Below are positions 36,800 to 49,489 of a DNA stretch of 64,000 nucleotides, one piece after another. Position 1 is the first letter of the stretch, and each line of letters begins with the position of its first letter. Both the position numbers and the translations under genes were made by a program. The notes under the pieces are model-generated. The model did no database searches. It saw only the letters and a list, made by a program, of their open reading frames with translations, and was not told where the DNA came from. Origin of the DNA: Brachionus manjavacas (taxonomy: Eukaryota > Rotifera > Eurotatoria > Ploima > Brachionidae); assembly GCA_019054805.1 (NCBI GenBank), contig JAHQIY010000004.1:5394001-5458000 (forward strand), in the 5' to 3' direction.

Positions 36800-38940
36800 A
36801 AAATATAAAACTGAATTAAATTCGATCACTGAAAATAATTAGTTCAAATATTCTAAAATTTAAAGTATTCTAATATTTTAGCAGAATAATTTTATGCATT
36901 GGTTGTACTCAATTAAGAAAAAGAGTAGTATTTCAGTAGTTTTAAAACGAAAGCTAAAAATTTACAAAAAATTTTTAAATAAAATTAGAGTTTTCGTAAA
37001 ATTTTGCGTTTTATATGCGATTTAAAAACTGCTTAACATTTGCTTTTCAAGTTTATTTTTTATACAATAATTAATGTATCCTGAGACACAGTTTGATATA
37101 AGATTGGAATTATTAATTATTGAGATATTATGAATTTATCTTAATTTCAAGATCCGTTGATTATCTGTATTTTTAAATTCTTGATATCTATTTTTTTTTT
37201 TTTTTCAACTAAAAATTTTATGGCTAATAATTAATGGTGCAAAATGGAATAAGTGGATCGAGCGAAAATTTTGAAACCGAAAAAAAGCTTAGTAGAAATA
37301 ATTTATATTGAAATATATTCAGAAAATAAAAATATGTTTTTTTTTAGTCCTTAGAGTTGAATGAACTTTTTCTTTTTGAAATTTTTTATTAATATACGAT
37401 GATTAAATACAATTTTTTTTAATTCTTTTTTTTTAAAGCTTTTTAGGTGATAATTTTTGGATAAATTAATTTTGAAATTTACATAAATATTTGAAATTTA
37501 AAATTAATTTTTTTGTAAATTGTTAAAAAAAATAGACAAAAAGTGAATTTAAATTAAATTAAAACAATTTTTTGATTGCTAAATATGATAATCATTTTAA
37601 ATTAAAATATGCTTTTTAAAATTTATTTTTTAACATTGTAACCTTTTTTTATGAATATTTAAATTTGAATAAAAAAATTTAATAAGGTAATTGCTCGATA
37701 TTTTAAATCGATTATTTAAAATTGTATTTTAGAATTATGAACAATAAAACTAATGATTGAACTTAAATATAAAATAGATAGATTCTACAATAATGTGAAT
37801 ACGTCACGAACTTTATAATTTTTTTTTAATACTTAAGAAAAAAAATAAAATTTTAATGGTTGTCCCATGATTTTCATAAACAAAACTTGACTAGAGGTCC
37901 TTTTTTTGGATCTCTTGCGTTTTAATTTCCCAAGTTCAAAATTATTCTTTGAATTAGACTTCCATAAATTACAAGTCATTCAAAATAGTATGGTAAAATT
38001 TTAACTGAAACTTCCATTTAAAACTTTCTCTGAGACCTTACTGCATGAAGCAGAAGCAATACTAAATATTAGAAAATCGTTCCCAGGTATTCTCTTAGAA
38101 AATTCTACATCATTAGCTGATTTCAGTCTTATAGGCTTGTTTCCAAATACACTAGAAGTTTAAATTCAAGTTCTGTTTCAAAACCTACTCCCATGCATAG
38201 CTGCTACCTAAATTATAAAGAAATTTTTTAAATTTCTAAACTTTATTTAAAGTGTTTCTTTTTTTTAATTTGATTTTTCGATCAAAAAATTTTCCAAACT
38301 ATAAAAAAATCTTAATTTTAAAAAACGTAAAATTTCTACAATTTTTATATTTTGTAAATTAAGGTAAATTTACTATATTTTACGTAAATTTCTTTAAAGA
38401 CAAAAATTGTACAATTTCCGATTTTTCTAACAATTTCGAGTTCGAGATAGAATTCGTCAAAAAGTTCACTAAAAACTAGATTTAACTTCTCCGACGTTTC
38501 AATTTGGTTTCTACAAATTAAACCATCTAAATTCTAATAAATAAGTTCAAATAGTTTATTAGGGGATTTTTAAATAAAGAATTTCAGATAAATTTTATTT
38601 TAATTATATTTTTTTAATGTTTATTTTTTAAATGTAAAAAAAAATCCTTTTGAAAGATAAAAATTCAAAACAATTTCTAATTTACTTTTAAACACTTCGG
38701 AGACTGCACTAAGGTCGCATTTAAAATGAAAATTTAAAATTTATTACTAAAATTCCTTTAACTTTAAAAAACTATAAATTCTATACACGAATGATTAAAA
38801 AATAATCCTTTTTGGATTATGAAAACCTTCATCATTACAATCCACGAATTGCCACAAATATAAAAGTAAACTCTTAAGTCCAATTGTACAAAATTAGTTG
38901 CTCAAATTCTTAAAGCTAGCTAATTTTTCGATTCAAAAAA
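36800..38940. other. Intergenic region with dispersed repeats
   Basis: AT-rich spacer between CNNM and the R2-like gene. Bases 38085-38220 resemble 4498-4640 (a dispersed repeat), and 38341-38400 hold TTTACGTAAATT-type motifs like those near 60.1-60.5 kb. No gene was seen. Confidence 0.45.
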
Positions 38941-38951
38941 AAAAAATCATC

Positions 38952-40256
38952 ATGTTGTCAGACGATGTAATTTTATAGATTTTTTTAAAGTCACATATCA
39001 GAATAATTTTTTTTAGGCTCCTTGTTCACCTATGAAAAAACTAAAAATTTTGGGAGAAAAAACCCAGGTAAAAACCTACTATTTGCATTTTTTAGTTGGT
39101 TTAATTGGAAATTTTTTTAAGAATGTTAAACCTTCATTAGAGAGCTCAAATTTAGAGTCTATTAAAGAAAATTTTTCGAATAATAGGACAAAAGAAGCAT
39201 CATCAGAGAGTGAAGATACGACCGAACATCTTTTGGAAGATGCACCTGGCAAATATGTAATATTCCCAATAAACCACGATGACATGTGGAAGATGTACAA
39301 ACACTTGGTAGATAACTTTTGGAGCGTAACAGAAAAAATTCAAGATTTAGACAAGCTTGCATTAAATTATGAAGAAAAACAATTTATGAAATTTTTCACA
39401 AGCATATTCGCTTCACCAAAAAGCTCCGGACTTGTGAACGAAAATTTTGCCGAAGAATTCTGCAAGATTATTCAAGTAACAGAAGCCAAATTTTTCTATG
39501 GTCATCAACTTTTTGTCCAAAATATACATTCTGAAATGTATAATAAATTGCTGCTTCATTTTATGGAGGAACAGGAGAGAGAAAAAAATTTCAAGATTGT
39601 AGAAAACTTTGATGCCGTAATAAATAAGCGTGACTGGATTGAAAAATGGAAAACAGCCTCGTTTGGAGAGCAACTAGTGGCCTCAAGTTGTCTTCATGGT
39701 TTAATGTTCTGTTCATTGGACTTGGTCCACAATTGGCTTGCAATAAAAACAAGAAGTATTCTAAGTCATGAGCTTATTGATATTTTTGAACGAATGATCT
39801 TGGATCAGGTAAAAATTCGAAGTTTAAAATTTTTATTTTTAAATAAAAGTTTTAGGAAATTCAACGTAATTTTTCATGTTTGATGATAAGCCACCTTCGC
39901 CATAAGCCAAGCAAAGAAAGAATGCTTGAGATGATCAATCAAGCAGCAAAATTGGAATTTGATTTTCTGATGAATGGTATAAAATGTGATCTAATAGGAG
40001 TTGAGGCAAATGAGATTATTCAATTGATTGATAAAAAAACCAAAGAGCTTAAAGTTATGGTAGGTTATAGATGTTTTTTGGTATTTTTTCATTCAAATTT
40101 TATAATATTAATTTTACAAAGATGTTTTCGTGGTTTTATGAAAAAAACAAAGTGATTACGGATGCTAATGAGAATAAAAAACCGGTTCATGAAGAACGTG
40201 AAAATAATGTTTCAAAAGAAAATCACCAAAAGTTGGTATTTGATGAAGACTTCTGA
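38952..40256 (+). CDS. Diverged ribonucleotide reductase R2-like subunit, predicted pseudoenzyme
   Basis: Five exons: 38952-38966, 39017-39067, 39122-39808, 39856-40059, 40122-40256, all in phase, 363 residues (human RRM2 389). It aligns with class I R2 almost end to end: YVIFPINHDDMWKMY (67-81), W89, GLVNENF, VTEAKFFYGHQ (141-151), NIHSEMY (156-162), NFSCLMISHL, and a C-terminal VFDEDF like the R1-docking tail of R2. Of the six iron ligands only Glu143 and His158 remain. The first Asp is Ser124, the Glu of the VEGIFF helix is His214, and the last Glu/His pair aligns with Gln251/Gln254. The radical Tyr (Tyr162) is kept. A short insertion precedes the last ligand pair, and the segment with the conserved C-terminal radical-transfer Tyr is replaced. 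Its role is therefore probably structural or regulatory, as for yeast Rnr4. Poly(A) signal at 40379-40384. Confidence 0.88.
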
Positions 40257-40766
40257 ATAAATTTTTCTATTCCAGAGATACAATAAGAATTTTTTATGAT
40301 ACACGTTATAAAAAATTGTAACTCTGATTTTCATTTTATTGTATAGAAATGTGATTTTTTTTTAATTTGGTTTTTATTAATAAAACACGATGATAATCAT
40401 GAATTTTGAAAAATTAACTTTTTAATTTTTTAAATGTTAAAAATATTAGTTTAAAAATTGTAATAAAAAAATTCTTTATAATTCTAGCAGTTTTTTATAT
40501 TGTTATTTTTTCTTCAATTAAAAAAAAATGATAATTATGAAAAGAAATATAAAAGAAAGGATATTTAATTGTTTATAAATCATTATAAATCACTTAAAAT
40601 AGCATCATTTAGACGGTATGCACGCTGCAATGTGTATTTTGGTAAAGGATCAAAAACAGCTGAGTTTAGATAGAAAAATAATTTAAGTAGAGTCATAATG
40701 ATATTCGATATCTTTGAAAAAAATGCTTATCAATCAATCGAATCAAGAATTTGTATTGAGATTAAT

Positions 40767-41415
40767 GGCTCCCCACAATTAAAAAACTGTTCCCCACAAA
40801 CTAAAAACTTTTCACCGCAAACCAAAAACTTTTTAACACAAGTTTTTGTGGTGATAAAAAATTTAATAAATTAGTTATATATTTTGTTCAAATAGTGTTT
40901 ATAAAATTAAATATTAAATTAAAATCAATTTTAAATAAAACCAATTTTCAGGTAATTTTGGACGACCTTTTGGGTTTATTTACAAATTCGTCGTTTTCCA
41001 GCAGCTTATTTAGGGCTAACTGGTGACTACAATAGCCCAATTATAAAATACTTGTTTTAAACTAGGCTTCGGAAAATGTCTCATTTCCGGGTTGCTAATT
41101 AAACGCTTATGAATTTGATTTAGTTCAATCAAAAAATAATTTTTATTATCGTTAATAAATAGTCTCTAATTGATCTTTTAAGTCCTCTAGTTTTTGTAAG
41201 ATTTTTTGATTTACCTTTAAATTAACCATTTTTACCTAAAATCATAAGCATTTTATTATCTAAAATATTAGTAGCATTTTATAGTATATATTCAAAAAAA
41301 ATTTTGCTTAAAAGTTTCTTTACTTGTGGAGAGCACTTTTTGTCTTAGTCAGGTTATTTTTGTGCTGAAAATTATTTCAAATTGGGTAAAAAATTTTTTG
41401 TTTGTGGGGACTAGG
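40767..41415. repeat. Probable MITE with CCCCACAA ends
   Basis: GGCTCCCCACAATTAAAAAA at the left and its near complement ending TTGTGGGGAC at the right bound about 650 bp. The left end carries three tandem CCCCACAA/CACCGCAAA-like units. No coding capacity and no clear target duplication. Confidence 0.5.
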
Positions 41416-42734
41416 TAGACTTAATTTGTATTTAGCTTCGTTGTTTTTTTACCCTCTTTTAAAATAAATTTTATTCATCTGATATTGGACATGTAACAAG
41501 ATTCTTTTTCAAGACGATAATTTTAAATTTTAATTAACTTTATTTCAATTTATTTAAAATTCTATCTTCTAAATTTAAAATTGAAAGTTTTTGATATATT
41601 TTTTTTTCATTGTAAAACTAATTATTGGAAATCAATTTTTTCGCATACAGAAGAGCTTTTGGTGTTGATTATCCTTTTCAACTTCCCATTATTAAGAAAA
41701 ATTAACTTACTATATTTACTTAATTAAGAAAATTTTCTATCTTGGAATATTTCTAAATTTGAAAATAAATTTACATTATTTAGGTTAAAAAAAAAACCTC
41801 GATAAAGAAAAATCGTTGAAACCAGTCAGAAACAAGTTACTTTTTTGTAATTTGTTTTCAAAAACGTGAAATAAAAAATCATACTTTTATCATCAATGAA
41901 TTTTACCTGTAAGTGATTCAGATTTGAAAAAAGATCACTGATTTCATAAATCGTCATTTACAGGTTTTTATTTGTTTTTCAAATTAATTTATCTTACATC
42001 TTTTGAAGATGTTTTCTTAATTATTACCAAACTTTAATTCTTTAAATTTTTATGACATTTATTCCTTATTTGTCTAATTTTTTAATGTATTTTATTCATT
42101 TAATTGCAATCATAATAACATTCTATTAACAAAAAGATGTTTTTCAATGAAATATTTTCATTATTTTTTTGAATATTCAAATAATTTTAACGAAAATGAT
42201 TATTGAGCTTTGATCTCTGATAGACAGTTCATGACAAATCAAACTTTTCAATACTTGCGAAATTGTAAAGCCATTTAATTTGAAATTATTTTTAAAACTT
42301 AAATTCCTTTTATAAACAAGAGATTGATGCCGATTTGAAGGCATTTAATTAAATATTCCAATAAGTAGCATTGTCAACTTATTTTTTAAATAAATCTCCT
42401 TCAATCTTTTTTTAATACCAAATTCGAAATCATGATTATTTAAATCAATTCCTCAATAAAAAATTAAGTTGAAATAGTTTATAATTTCATTAAAATTATA
42501 CAAAAATTTTTTTTTATGGATTAAGATAAAACATTTGTGTGATGTTACGCTAATTAATGAAAAATGGTGCTAATTCTTTCTATCTTTTAAAATTGAAGGC
42601 TTGGAAACTTATACTTACTATTTCCTCCTTTTTTCCTGAAACCTGAACTATGTAAACATGTGCCACATGTAACAATCTCTTCTTAACTTTCATTTTTTTT
42701 TGCTTATTTACTTTATTTTGATTTTTTTTTAATT

Positions 42735-42795
42735 TTTTTCTGAAGGAGCCCTAGCTCGGTACAGAAAACAAATAAATAATAAATAAATAATACTT
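42735..42795 (+). repeat. Retroelement-like 3' tail
   Basis: GAAGGAGCCCTAGCTCGG followed by AAATAAATAATAAATAAATA. The A/T-triplet and tetramer tail after a GC-richer block is the usual look of a CR1/L2-type LINE 3' end. Similar pieces occur near 4805-4850 and 45000-45065. No reverse transcriptase coding was seen upstream. Confidence 0.4.
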
Positions 42796-43029
42796 ATAAA
42801 ATTATAATTTTGAACCAAAAAAAAATATTGAACCTATTGAATTTTGTAAAAGTAATCAACAAAAATATCCTATTCTTTTCCAAATCTTTAAAAAATATTT
42901 GCTATACCAGCAACAACTGATTTCAGCACATGGAAACACTATCAAAGAACTCAAGGTTGATAATGTAAATAATATTCTGAAAAATTAAAATTAGTCATAT
43001 TATTCAAGTAATTTTAATTAAAACAAAAT

Positions 43030-43249
43030 TTAACACTCAAAGGACCGGCGGTGTCAATTTGACTTTTTCAAAAATTCAAATTTAATTTTTTAGTTAACGA
43101 TCGATCATATTTACATGCTTTGCTATTTTTTTTAAAGTTAAGGTAACGGTCTTTTAAATATTCTGCTTTTCATGTTACAGACTTTTATGGAACGAATGTA
43201 ACATTTAAACAAAGTTTATGTCAAAAATAGCCGGTCCTTTGAGTGTTAA
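43030..43249. mobile_element. piggyBac-like MITE with TTAA target sites
   Basis: A 220-bp unit bounded by TTAA on both sides (43030-43033 and 43246-43249), with perfect 16-bp terminal inverted repeats CACTCAAAGGACCGGC (43034-43049) and its complement (43230-43245). TTAA duplication is diagnostic of piggyBac-class insertion. The interior is noncoding, so it must have been moved in trans. Perfect ends suggest a fairly young copy. Confidence 0.85.
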
Positions 43250-43856
43250 ATAAATCCAGTTTCCTCTTTTTTTAAATATCTTTGAAAATCGAATATAAAT
43301 TGATCAAATTAATATTTTTTTTAAATTGAATTAATTTTTTATTAAATTTTTAAAAACTTTTTTCTTTAAATTAAAATAGAATTTATAGTTATTTAAGTTA
43401 ATGTTAGAATTTGATTATTATTTGAGTTTAAATTAGAATCCAAATGGTTTAATTTTTTGTGTTTGAATTACAAAATGTATCCAATGTTTAAATAACATTA
43501 AAAAAGTGCGATTTTTCAAATATTTTTTTCAATTTCAAAAAAAAAAAATTAAGTTAAAATTGCAAGAATTTTCATATTTGAAATTAAACTCTTTGGGGAA
43601 ATAGAATGAGTTTAATTTTTATTTGGAAATTTGAAAAAAAAATATTGAAAATTCTTTTTTAACTTTTAAACAATTCAGTTATTTATTTTTTACCGAGAAA
43701 ATGCTCCTTCAGAATAAAAACATATGAAAAAACTAAAAATAAAGTTAAATAATATTAAAAAAAATAAAAAATGAATAAAAAGAAAAAAAATAGATAAATA
43801 ATTCATTTAGATTTAAGTTTATATTGAATCGTTTAAAAACTGTGTCTAGTTGGTTA

Positions 43857-44499
43857 GGTGAACCATAGTTCACTTATTATCCGAAAAATTCTTGTTCTCA
43901 TGTTTTGCGAACTATTGGTTCACCCAATTTTTTTGTTTAAAATAGAATTGGGGTGAACCAAAATAAAATTAGACGAACAATTTTAAGATTATATGAACAA
44001 ATTGAATAAAACTGTTTTATAGAATGCCTAATTCTCGAAACTGATGTAAAAATTAGTTAATAGTTATTATATTTTTAATTTGAAGGAGCTTTAGAAATAG
44101 CTTAGAATTTGCTCTGATCTTGTTGACTTGGTATTACTTTTCAACAATTTCATATACCCAAATGCGCTCTCTATTTAAATCTTTGCTATTCAGCATTAAA
44201 TAATAAAAATTAAAGAAAATTAAAATTAATTTTTCACCCTTCAAGTGTTTGACTATGGGGAACATAGATTCATCTTTTTAGCCAAATTTACCTTCTCAGC
44301 CCAACAACAAATTTACTTTTTTTTTATCTTATTTTTTATAATTACATTAGCTTTTTTTCTAAATAGATGAAAAGATTTCAAAATAGGTGAATTCATTAGA
44401 TTAACTTTTTTAAATTAGGTGAACAATTTTTAGATTAGGTGAACTAATAGTTCATTAAACCTGAGAACAAGAATTGTTCCAGGTGAACCATAGTTTACC
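43857..44499. repeat. Nonautonomous element with palindromic GGTGAACCATAGTTCAC ends
   Basis: The left end (43857-43925) and right end (about 44433-44499) are inverted copies. They share GGTGAACCATAG, TTCTTGTTCTCA and GAACTATTGGTTCACC-type blocks. Each end is itself partly palindromic. Extra half motifs AGGTGAAC occur inside. About 640 bp, noncoding. Confidence 0.65.
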
Positions 44500-46259
44500 T
44501 TAGCGACTTTACCCGAAAAATTTGGTTCTCTTCTTATAAAATTTTGACTTAAGTGATAATTTACTTTCGTTTGGTGTATTTTATCAAATACTTAATTTAT
44601 GAAAAATGGAAAACAGAGCGTAGATGATTTTTTAAAATACAAATACTTTTAAGGATCATCATATTATTAATATTATTAATCCAAAGTCAAAACTTATAAA
44701 AAAAATAACAAAGTTTTTCATGTTTGCAATATTAACTTAGAATTATTTTCTTTTGAAATTGAAAAAAATATTTGAAACATCGCACTTTTTCAATGTTATT
44801 TTAAAATTGGAAACATTTTTTAATTCAAACAGAAAAAATTAAACCAAATTTAAATTTAAATCAAAATAAATCAAAATAATTTTTTTCTTATTTTTAACAA
44901 ATTCACTGTATTTGACTATATTTGACTTTAATCTAATTTAACATTTTGGTTCAAACTAAGTTTTGTTTTTTCAGAAACATTTTTTATGTGGCTGAAAGAA
45001 GGACTAAGTTTCCATTCCAACTGGCCATGGCTTTGCCGAACTATATTTTAAATAAATAAAATTAAAATAAATCGAATAATTTGTTCAAATCGTCAATTTG
45101 ATTTACAACATTAGAAATAATTGTCAATTATTGAAATAAAAATTTAATTTTATTAAAACTATGATTTAGAATCTTTTTAAGGATTTTTTTTCAATAGAAA
45201 CTTCCTGTAAACTCTTGTGTAATACTCTTAGAAATTAGGGGAAATTCTTTTTGCATTTCTCGAGTTATTCTTTTGAAGTTTTTGTCATTTTAACTATAAT
45301 AAAGCATTTTTATTTTGTCCAAAAAAAACAAGTTTTTAAAATTAATTCAAATATTCGAATAAAATTTATTAATTGGAAGCTAATTCTTTAATTGTTCTAA
45401 AATAAAGTTACATTTTTGACAGGAATAAAGTCAAAAATTAGACTTTTGAAATGAAAGATGAGCTAAATTAAAGATTCTTAGTTATATTGGATATTGTTTT
45501 TTAAAATAAACTTGAAAAGTTGTTTTAGCATGACCTAGATGGTAAAATACCTCCAAGATAAATTAACTTGAAATTCGTCTTATTTCTAAGGCTACTAGGT
45601 AAGATTTTAAAGTACGTGTCTGTTTAAAAAAAATATATTTTAGATACTAATTAGAAATTCATATGAACACAAAGACTCATTCAATTTGATTTTTCAATTT
45701 ATGTAATCGGTTTTGATCTAGGCTTTCAAAAATCTAATGGTCTGTGGTTCATTTTAAATAATCATACAATCAAATTCATCCAAGAAAAAAATTAAATAAT
45801 TTTTCTTTATCTTAATTCGTCTTTTTCCTAAGTTTTTGTCATATTTCGCCCATTTTAATTGTAAAAGCAATTTTAAGATTTTACATAACTTTAATTACTT
45901 AATAAATATCTATCAAGAAAAATCTTTATTATGATTTTGTTTACTAACTCTAATCACTAATCACTGATCACGTTATTCTTCTAAAATTCATTAGTTTAGA
46001 ATGGATATTAGATGATAATTTTTTAATTTAAGCAATTAAGTTTACACTTTGTTTAAACCTTATCTAAATATATTACCTCAGATCTTAACACGAAATTATC
46101 ATTTCTCAAATCCAAAAATATCATTAGATTCAAAGTTTTATTTTCTGAAATTTTTATCTACGATAAACGTTGTCTCTTAGATAGAAATGTATACTCCATC
46201 AATAAATATCTGCTCAAATCTTGAAATTAAAGCAAAATATTTTTTAGTCTGGACTTACC

Positions 46260-48378
46260 ATGATTTCTAAATTGAACATTTTATTTACTTTCTGCTTAAT
46301 TTGCTATTCCAGCTGTAATGTAGATTGGTCTGGTGATATCAAACGGGAAAAGTGGATGGACTATAGTAGAGAGCTAATAGAAAAATTTTTGAATAGAAAA
46401 ATTAATGGAAATGTGGCCAAAAATGTTATTTTTTTCTTAGGAGATGGAATGGGTGTTACAACTGTTACAGCAGGTCGTATCTGGAAAGGCCAGCTTCAGA
46501 ACAGATCAGGTGAAGAGGAAATCACCAACATGGAAAAGCTTGATCACTTAGCTCTATCAAAAGTAAAAATAAAAATAAAATATTTTTATTTTTATTGTTT
46601 TAAATAAGACCTACAATATTGACGCCCAAACGGCTGACAGTGCTGGTACTGCCACGGCATATGAAACTGGCGTTAAAACAAGAATAAGAGCGATCGGTGT
46701 TGACGGAAATGCAGTTGACTGCAAAACCATAGACAAATCTAAATTGGAGTCTATATTAGATTGGGCTCACTATGCTGGCAAATCAGTTGGTATTGTTACC
46801 ACAACTAGAATTACCCATGCTTCTCCAGCAGCTCTTTATGCACATGTTCATGAAAGAGACATGGAAGCTTTCGACGGAAGAATATTAACTGAGCAAGATT
46901 ATGAAGATGGATGCAGAGACATTGCTTCTCAACTAATTGATGACAATCAATTTATAAATGTAATTAAATTGAATTTAATTTCAAGAAAAAAAATTTACCG
47001 CATAATTTTTAAGGTTATTTTTGGAGGTGGCAGACGAAAGTTTTTGCCAAATGATACCATTGATCAAATCTCTAAAAAAAGTGGAGATAGAATTGATGGT
47101 AGAAACCTAATCGAAGATTGGAAAACTAATATGAAAAATCAAAACAAAAAGTACAGATATTTGGAGAATCGTCAAGAATTTGTGAAGCTAAATTCAAACG
47201 AATTTGATCATGTTCTTGGTAAATAGATTTTAATTTATATTTTAATTATATTTTAATTATATTTTTATTATATTTTTATTAATCAATTAAGGTCTATTTA
47301 ATTGGGATCATATGGAGTACGAATCGGATAGAGTTAGAAATAGTAGTGATGTAGAGCCTAGTATCATTGAAATGACAGAAAAAGCCATTCAAATATTAAG
47401 CAAAAATCCCAATGGTTATTTACTGTTTGTGGAAGGTGGAAGAATCGATCAAGCACATCATGGAAACAATGCAAGACGTGCATTGGATGATTTTGTTGTT
47501 TTTGATGAAGCGATTGGAAAGGCAGTAAAAATGGTTTCTTTAGATAATACATTGGTAGTTGTTTCCGCCGATCACTCTCATGTGTATGATTAATTTTTTT
47601 AAATTCATCAATTTATTTAAATTTTAAAATATATTAGCTTTACTATAGGAGGCTATGCTGTGCGGGGAAACCCAATATTTGGTAAACAGCTTTTAAAAAA
47701 AAATTCATCATTACTTAAAATAATTTTTTCCAATTTACAGGTACTGTGATTACTACTGAAAGCGGAAAATTGAGTAAATTTGATACTACTTTTACTTCTT
47801 TGGCTTATACAAATGGTATATCTGGTCTCGACAAAATCCGAACAGAAAATATAACAAATAATAAAACTGGTACTTAGATACTTAATTTTTTTGGGAAAAA
47901 TTGAGATACATATTTAAATTTTTATTAGAACAAATAAATTATCAACAAGAAGCCTTGATAAAACTTGTTTACGAAACTCATGGTAATTCAAATTGGAAAT
48001 TTTTATCATTAAATTAAAGTATGTTAATTAAGGGGGCGAAGAGGTAGCTATCTATGCAAGTGGTCCCATGGCTTATCTTTTCGATGGGTAATAATTGGTC
48101 AGGGCATTTAAGATTAAAACTAAATTTACATTTGTCTTTAAGGACTGTTGAACAAAGTCACATTGCACATGTAATAGCCTATAGTGCATGGTAAATGGAA
48201 TTCTTTAATTTAAAAAATTAAATTTTGTTTAATTTAAAAAAGTATCGGACCCTACAATGAAACAAACTATGATAACTGCAGACAAAAACGAGGATTATAT
48301 GTTCGCGAAAATAATGCATCTAAAATAAATGTTCCTTTAATTTTCTATATTTGTATAGTATTTTTTTGGATTTTATAG
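46260..48378 (+). CDS. Alkaline phosphatase, secreted and probably GPI-anchored
   Basis: Hydrolyses phosphate monoesters at the outer cell surface. Ten exons in phase: 46260-46562, 46609-46959, 47014-47218, 47292-47583, 47638-47681, 47741-47869, 47929-47982, 48033-48087, 48143-48190, 48243-48378; 538 residues. Signal peptide: about the first 19 residues. Catalytic features: metal site GDGMG (about 61-65), nucleophile Ser112 in TADSAGTATA, Arg in TRITHASPAALYAH, Glu334, Asp339 and His343 in VEGGRIDQAHHGNN, Asp380-His381 in SADHSHVF, and His459 in THGGEEVAIYA. The C terminus ends in a hydrophobic run (VPLIFYICIVFFWIL) with no basic tail, typical of a GPI attachment signal. All metal and catalytic residues expected for the animal family are present. 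Poly(A) signal at 48388-48393. Confidence 0.95.
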
Positions 48379-48399
48379 TTTCTTTTAAATAAAAGTAAA

Positions 48400-49480
48400 T
48401 TTTATCAATTTTACCGAATTAATTAGTAGGAAAACTGTAAGTGTATTTTACTCAGAAAAGTCTGATCAGTGTTTTTGACTTGTATTAGCTGTCAGTTAAC
48501 TTAAAGTAAAAAATAATATTTTTTATACTAGCTACTTATTTCATTATCCATTAACATTTTAATAAATCAGTGATCTATTGTGCTTTATTACAAAATTAGG
48601 AAATTTCCAAAAGTTAATTTTTTTTTCTACTTTTAAATTACTAAAAAATATCTGACAGCATCCAAAAAATGTTATCTAAGTGAACATATTTGTTGTAGCA
48701 AAGTGAAATTATATAAAATGGGAACAATAAATGTGTTTTTGATTCAGTTTGAGTCGTGCACTCGTTTCAGCATACATTCTTTCAAATACCTCTAAAATTT
48801 AAATAAATTTGAATGTTACAAGTTTAAATTTATTTTTACATTTTAGTTTATCAATTATGCGTGGATTTTGTGGATCATTAAAAAAAAAAATAAAATTTTC
48901 AAGGAAAACATACTTGAAAAAATCCAGGTTCGTTTTTTGCTTTATCGTAAAATTTTTTTTGAGACAGGATCAATTTCCTTATTTAAATTAAGCTCTTGAG
49001 AGCCAATTTCCGTGTTTATTCTTCCGAACTAAAGTTAGAACTTTGGTTCATTAAAAAAAAAAATTTAAATTTTTAATTATTAGAAATTTTATTTACTATT
49101 TTTTCATAGAATTACTTCTAAGATATTAAGAAGACATTCTAGAACGTCCAATTTTTTGCTCATTTCCCCATTTCAAGCCGACTTATTTTTATTTTTCAAA
49201 TATTTAGCAAAATTATTTCTCTTCATTCAAACTTTGCTAATCCTGATCATCTCATACCGAAAATTTTTGGCCTATTAAAATCGATTACACAATTTTTTAA
49301 TAGAATACCGCAATTTTTTAACATAATTTCAAAAAAATCCATAAAAATTAAGATTAACACTTAATTAAAAAAAAATCACTAATAAACTATTAAAAAACAC
49401 ATTGTTTTTAATTTTTTAATAAAAAATTTTGACAAAATTTTTTTTTTCGATTTCTAAGTAAATTTTTTAATTTCAAATGA
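48400..49480. other. Intergenic region, nothing recognised
   Basis: AT-rich DNA between the alkaline phosphatase gene and the hAT relic. The open frame at 48809-48991 has no recognisable features and was not called. Confidence 0.35.
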
Positions 49481-49489
49481 GAATTTAAC

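Larger units (their letters stand above)
40270..46250. other. Intergenic region rich in nonautonomous elements
   Basis: About 6 kb without a recognised gene. It holds a probable MITE (40767-41415), a retroelement-like 3' tail (42735-42795), a piggyBac-like MITE (43030-43249), and an element with palindromic ends (43857-44499). Bases 44995-45065 resemble the retroelement tail again (AGGACTAAG, then AAATAAATAAAATT). Confidence 0.5.
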
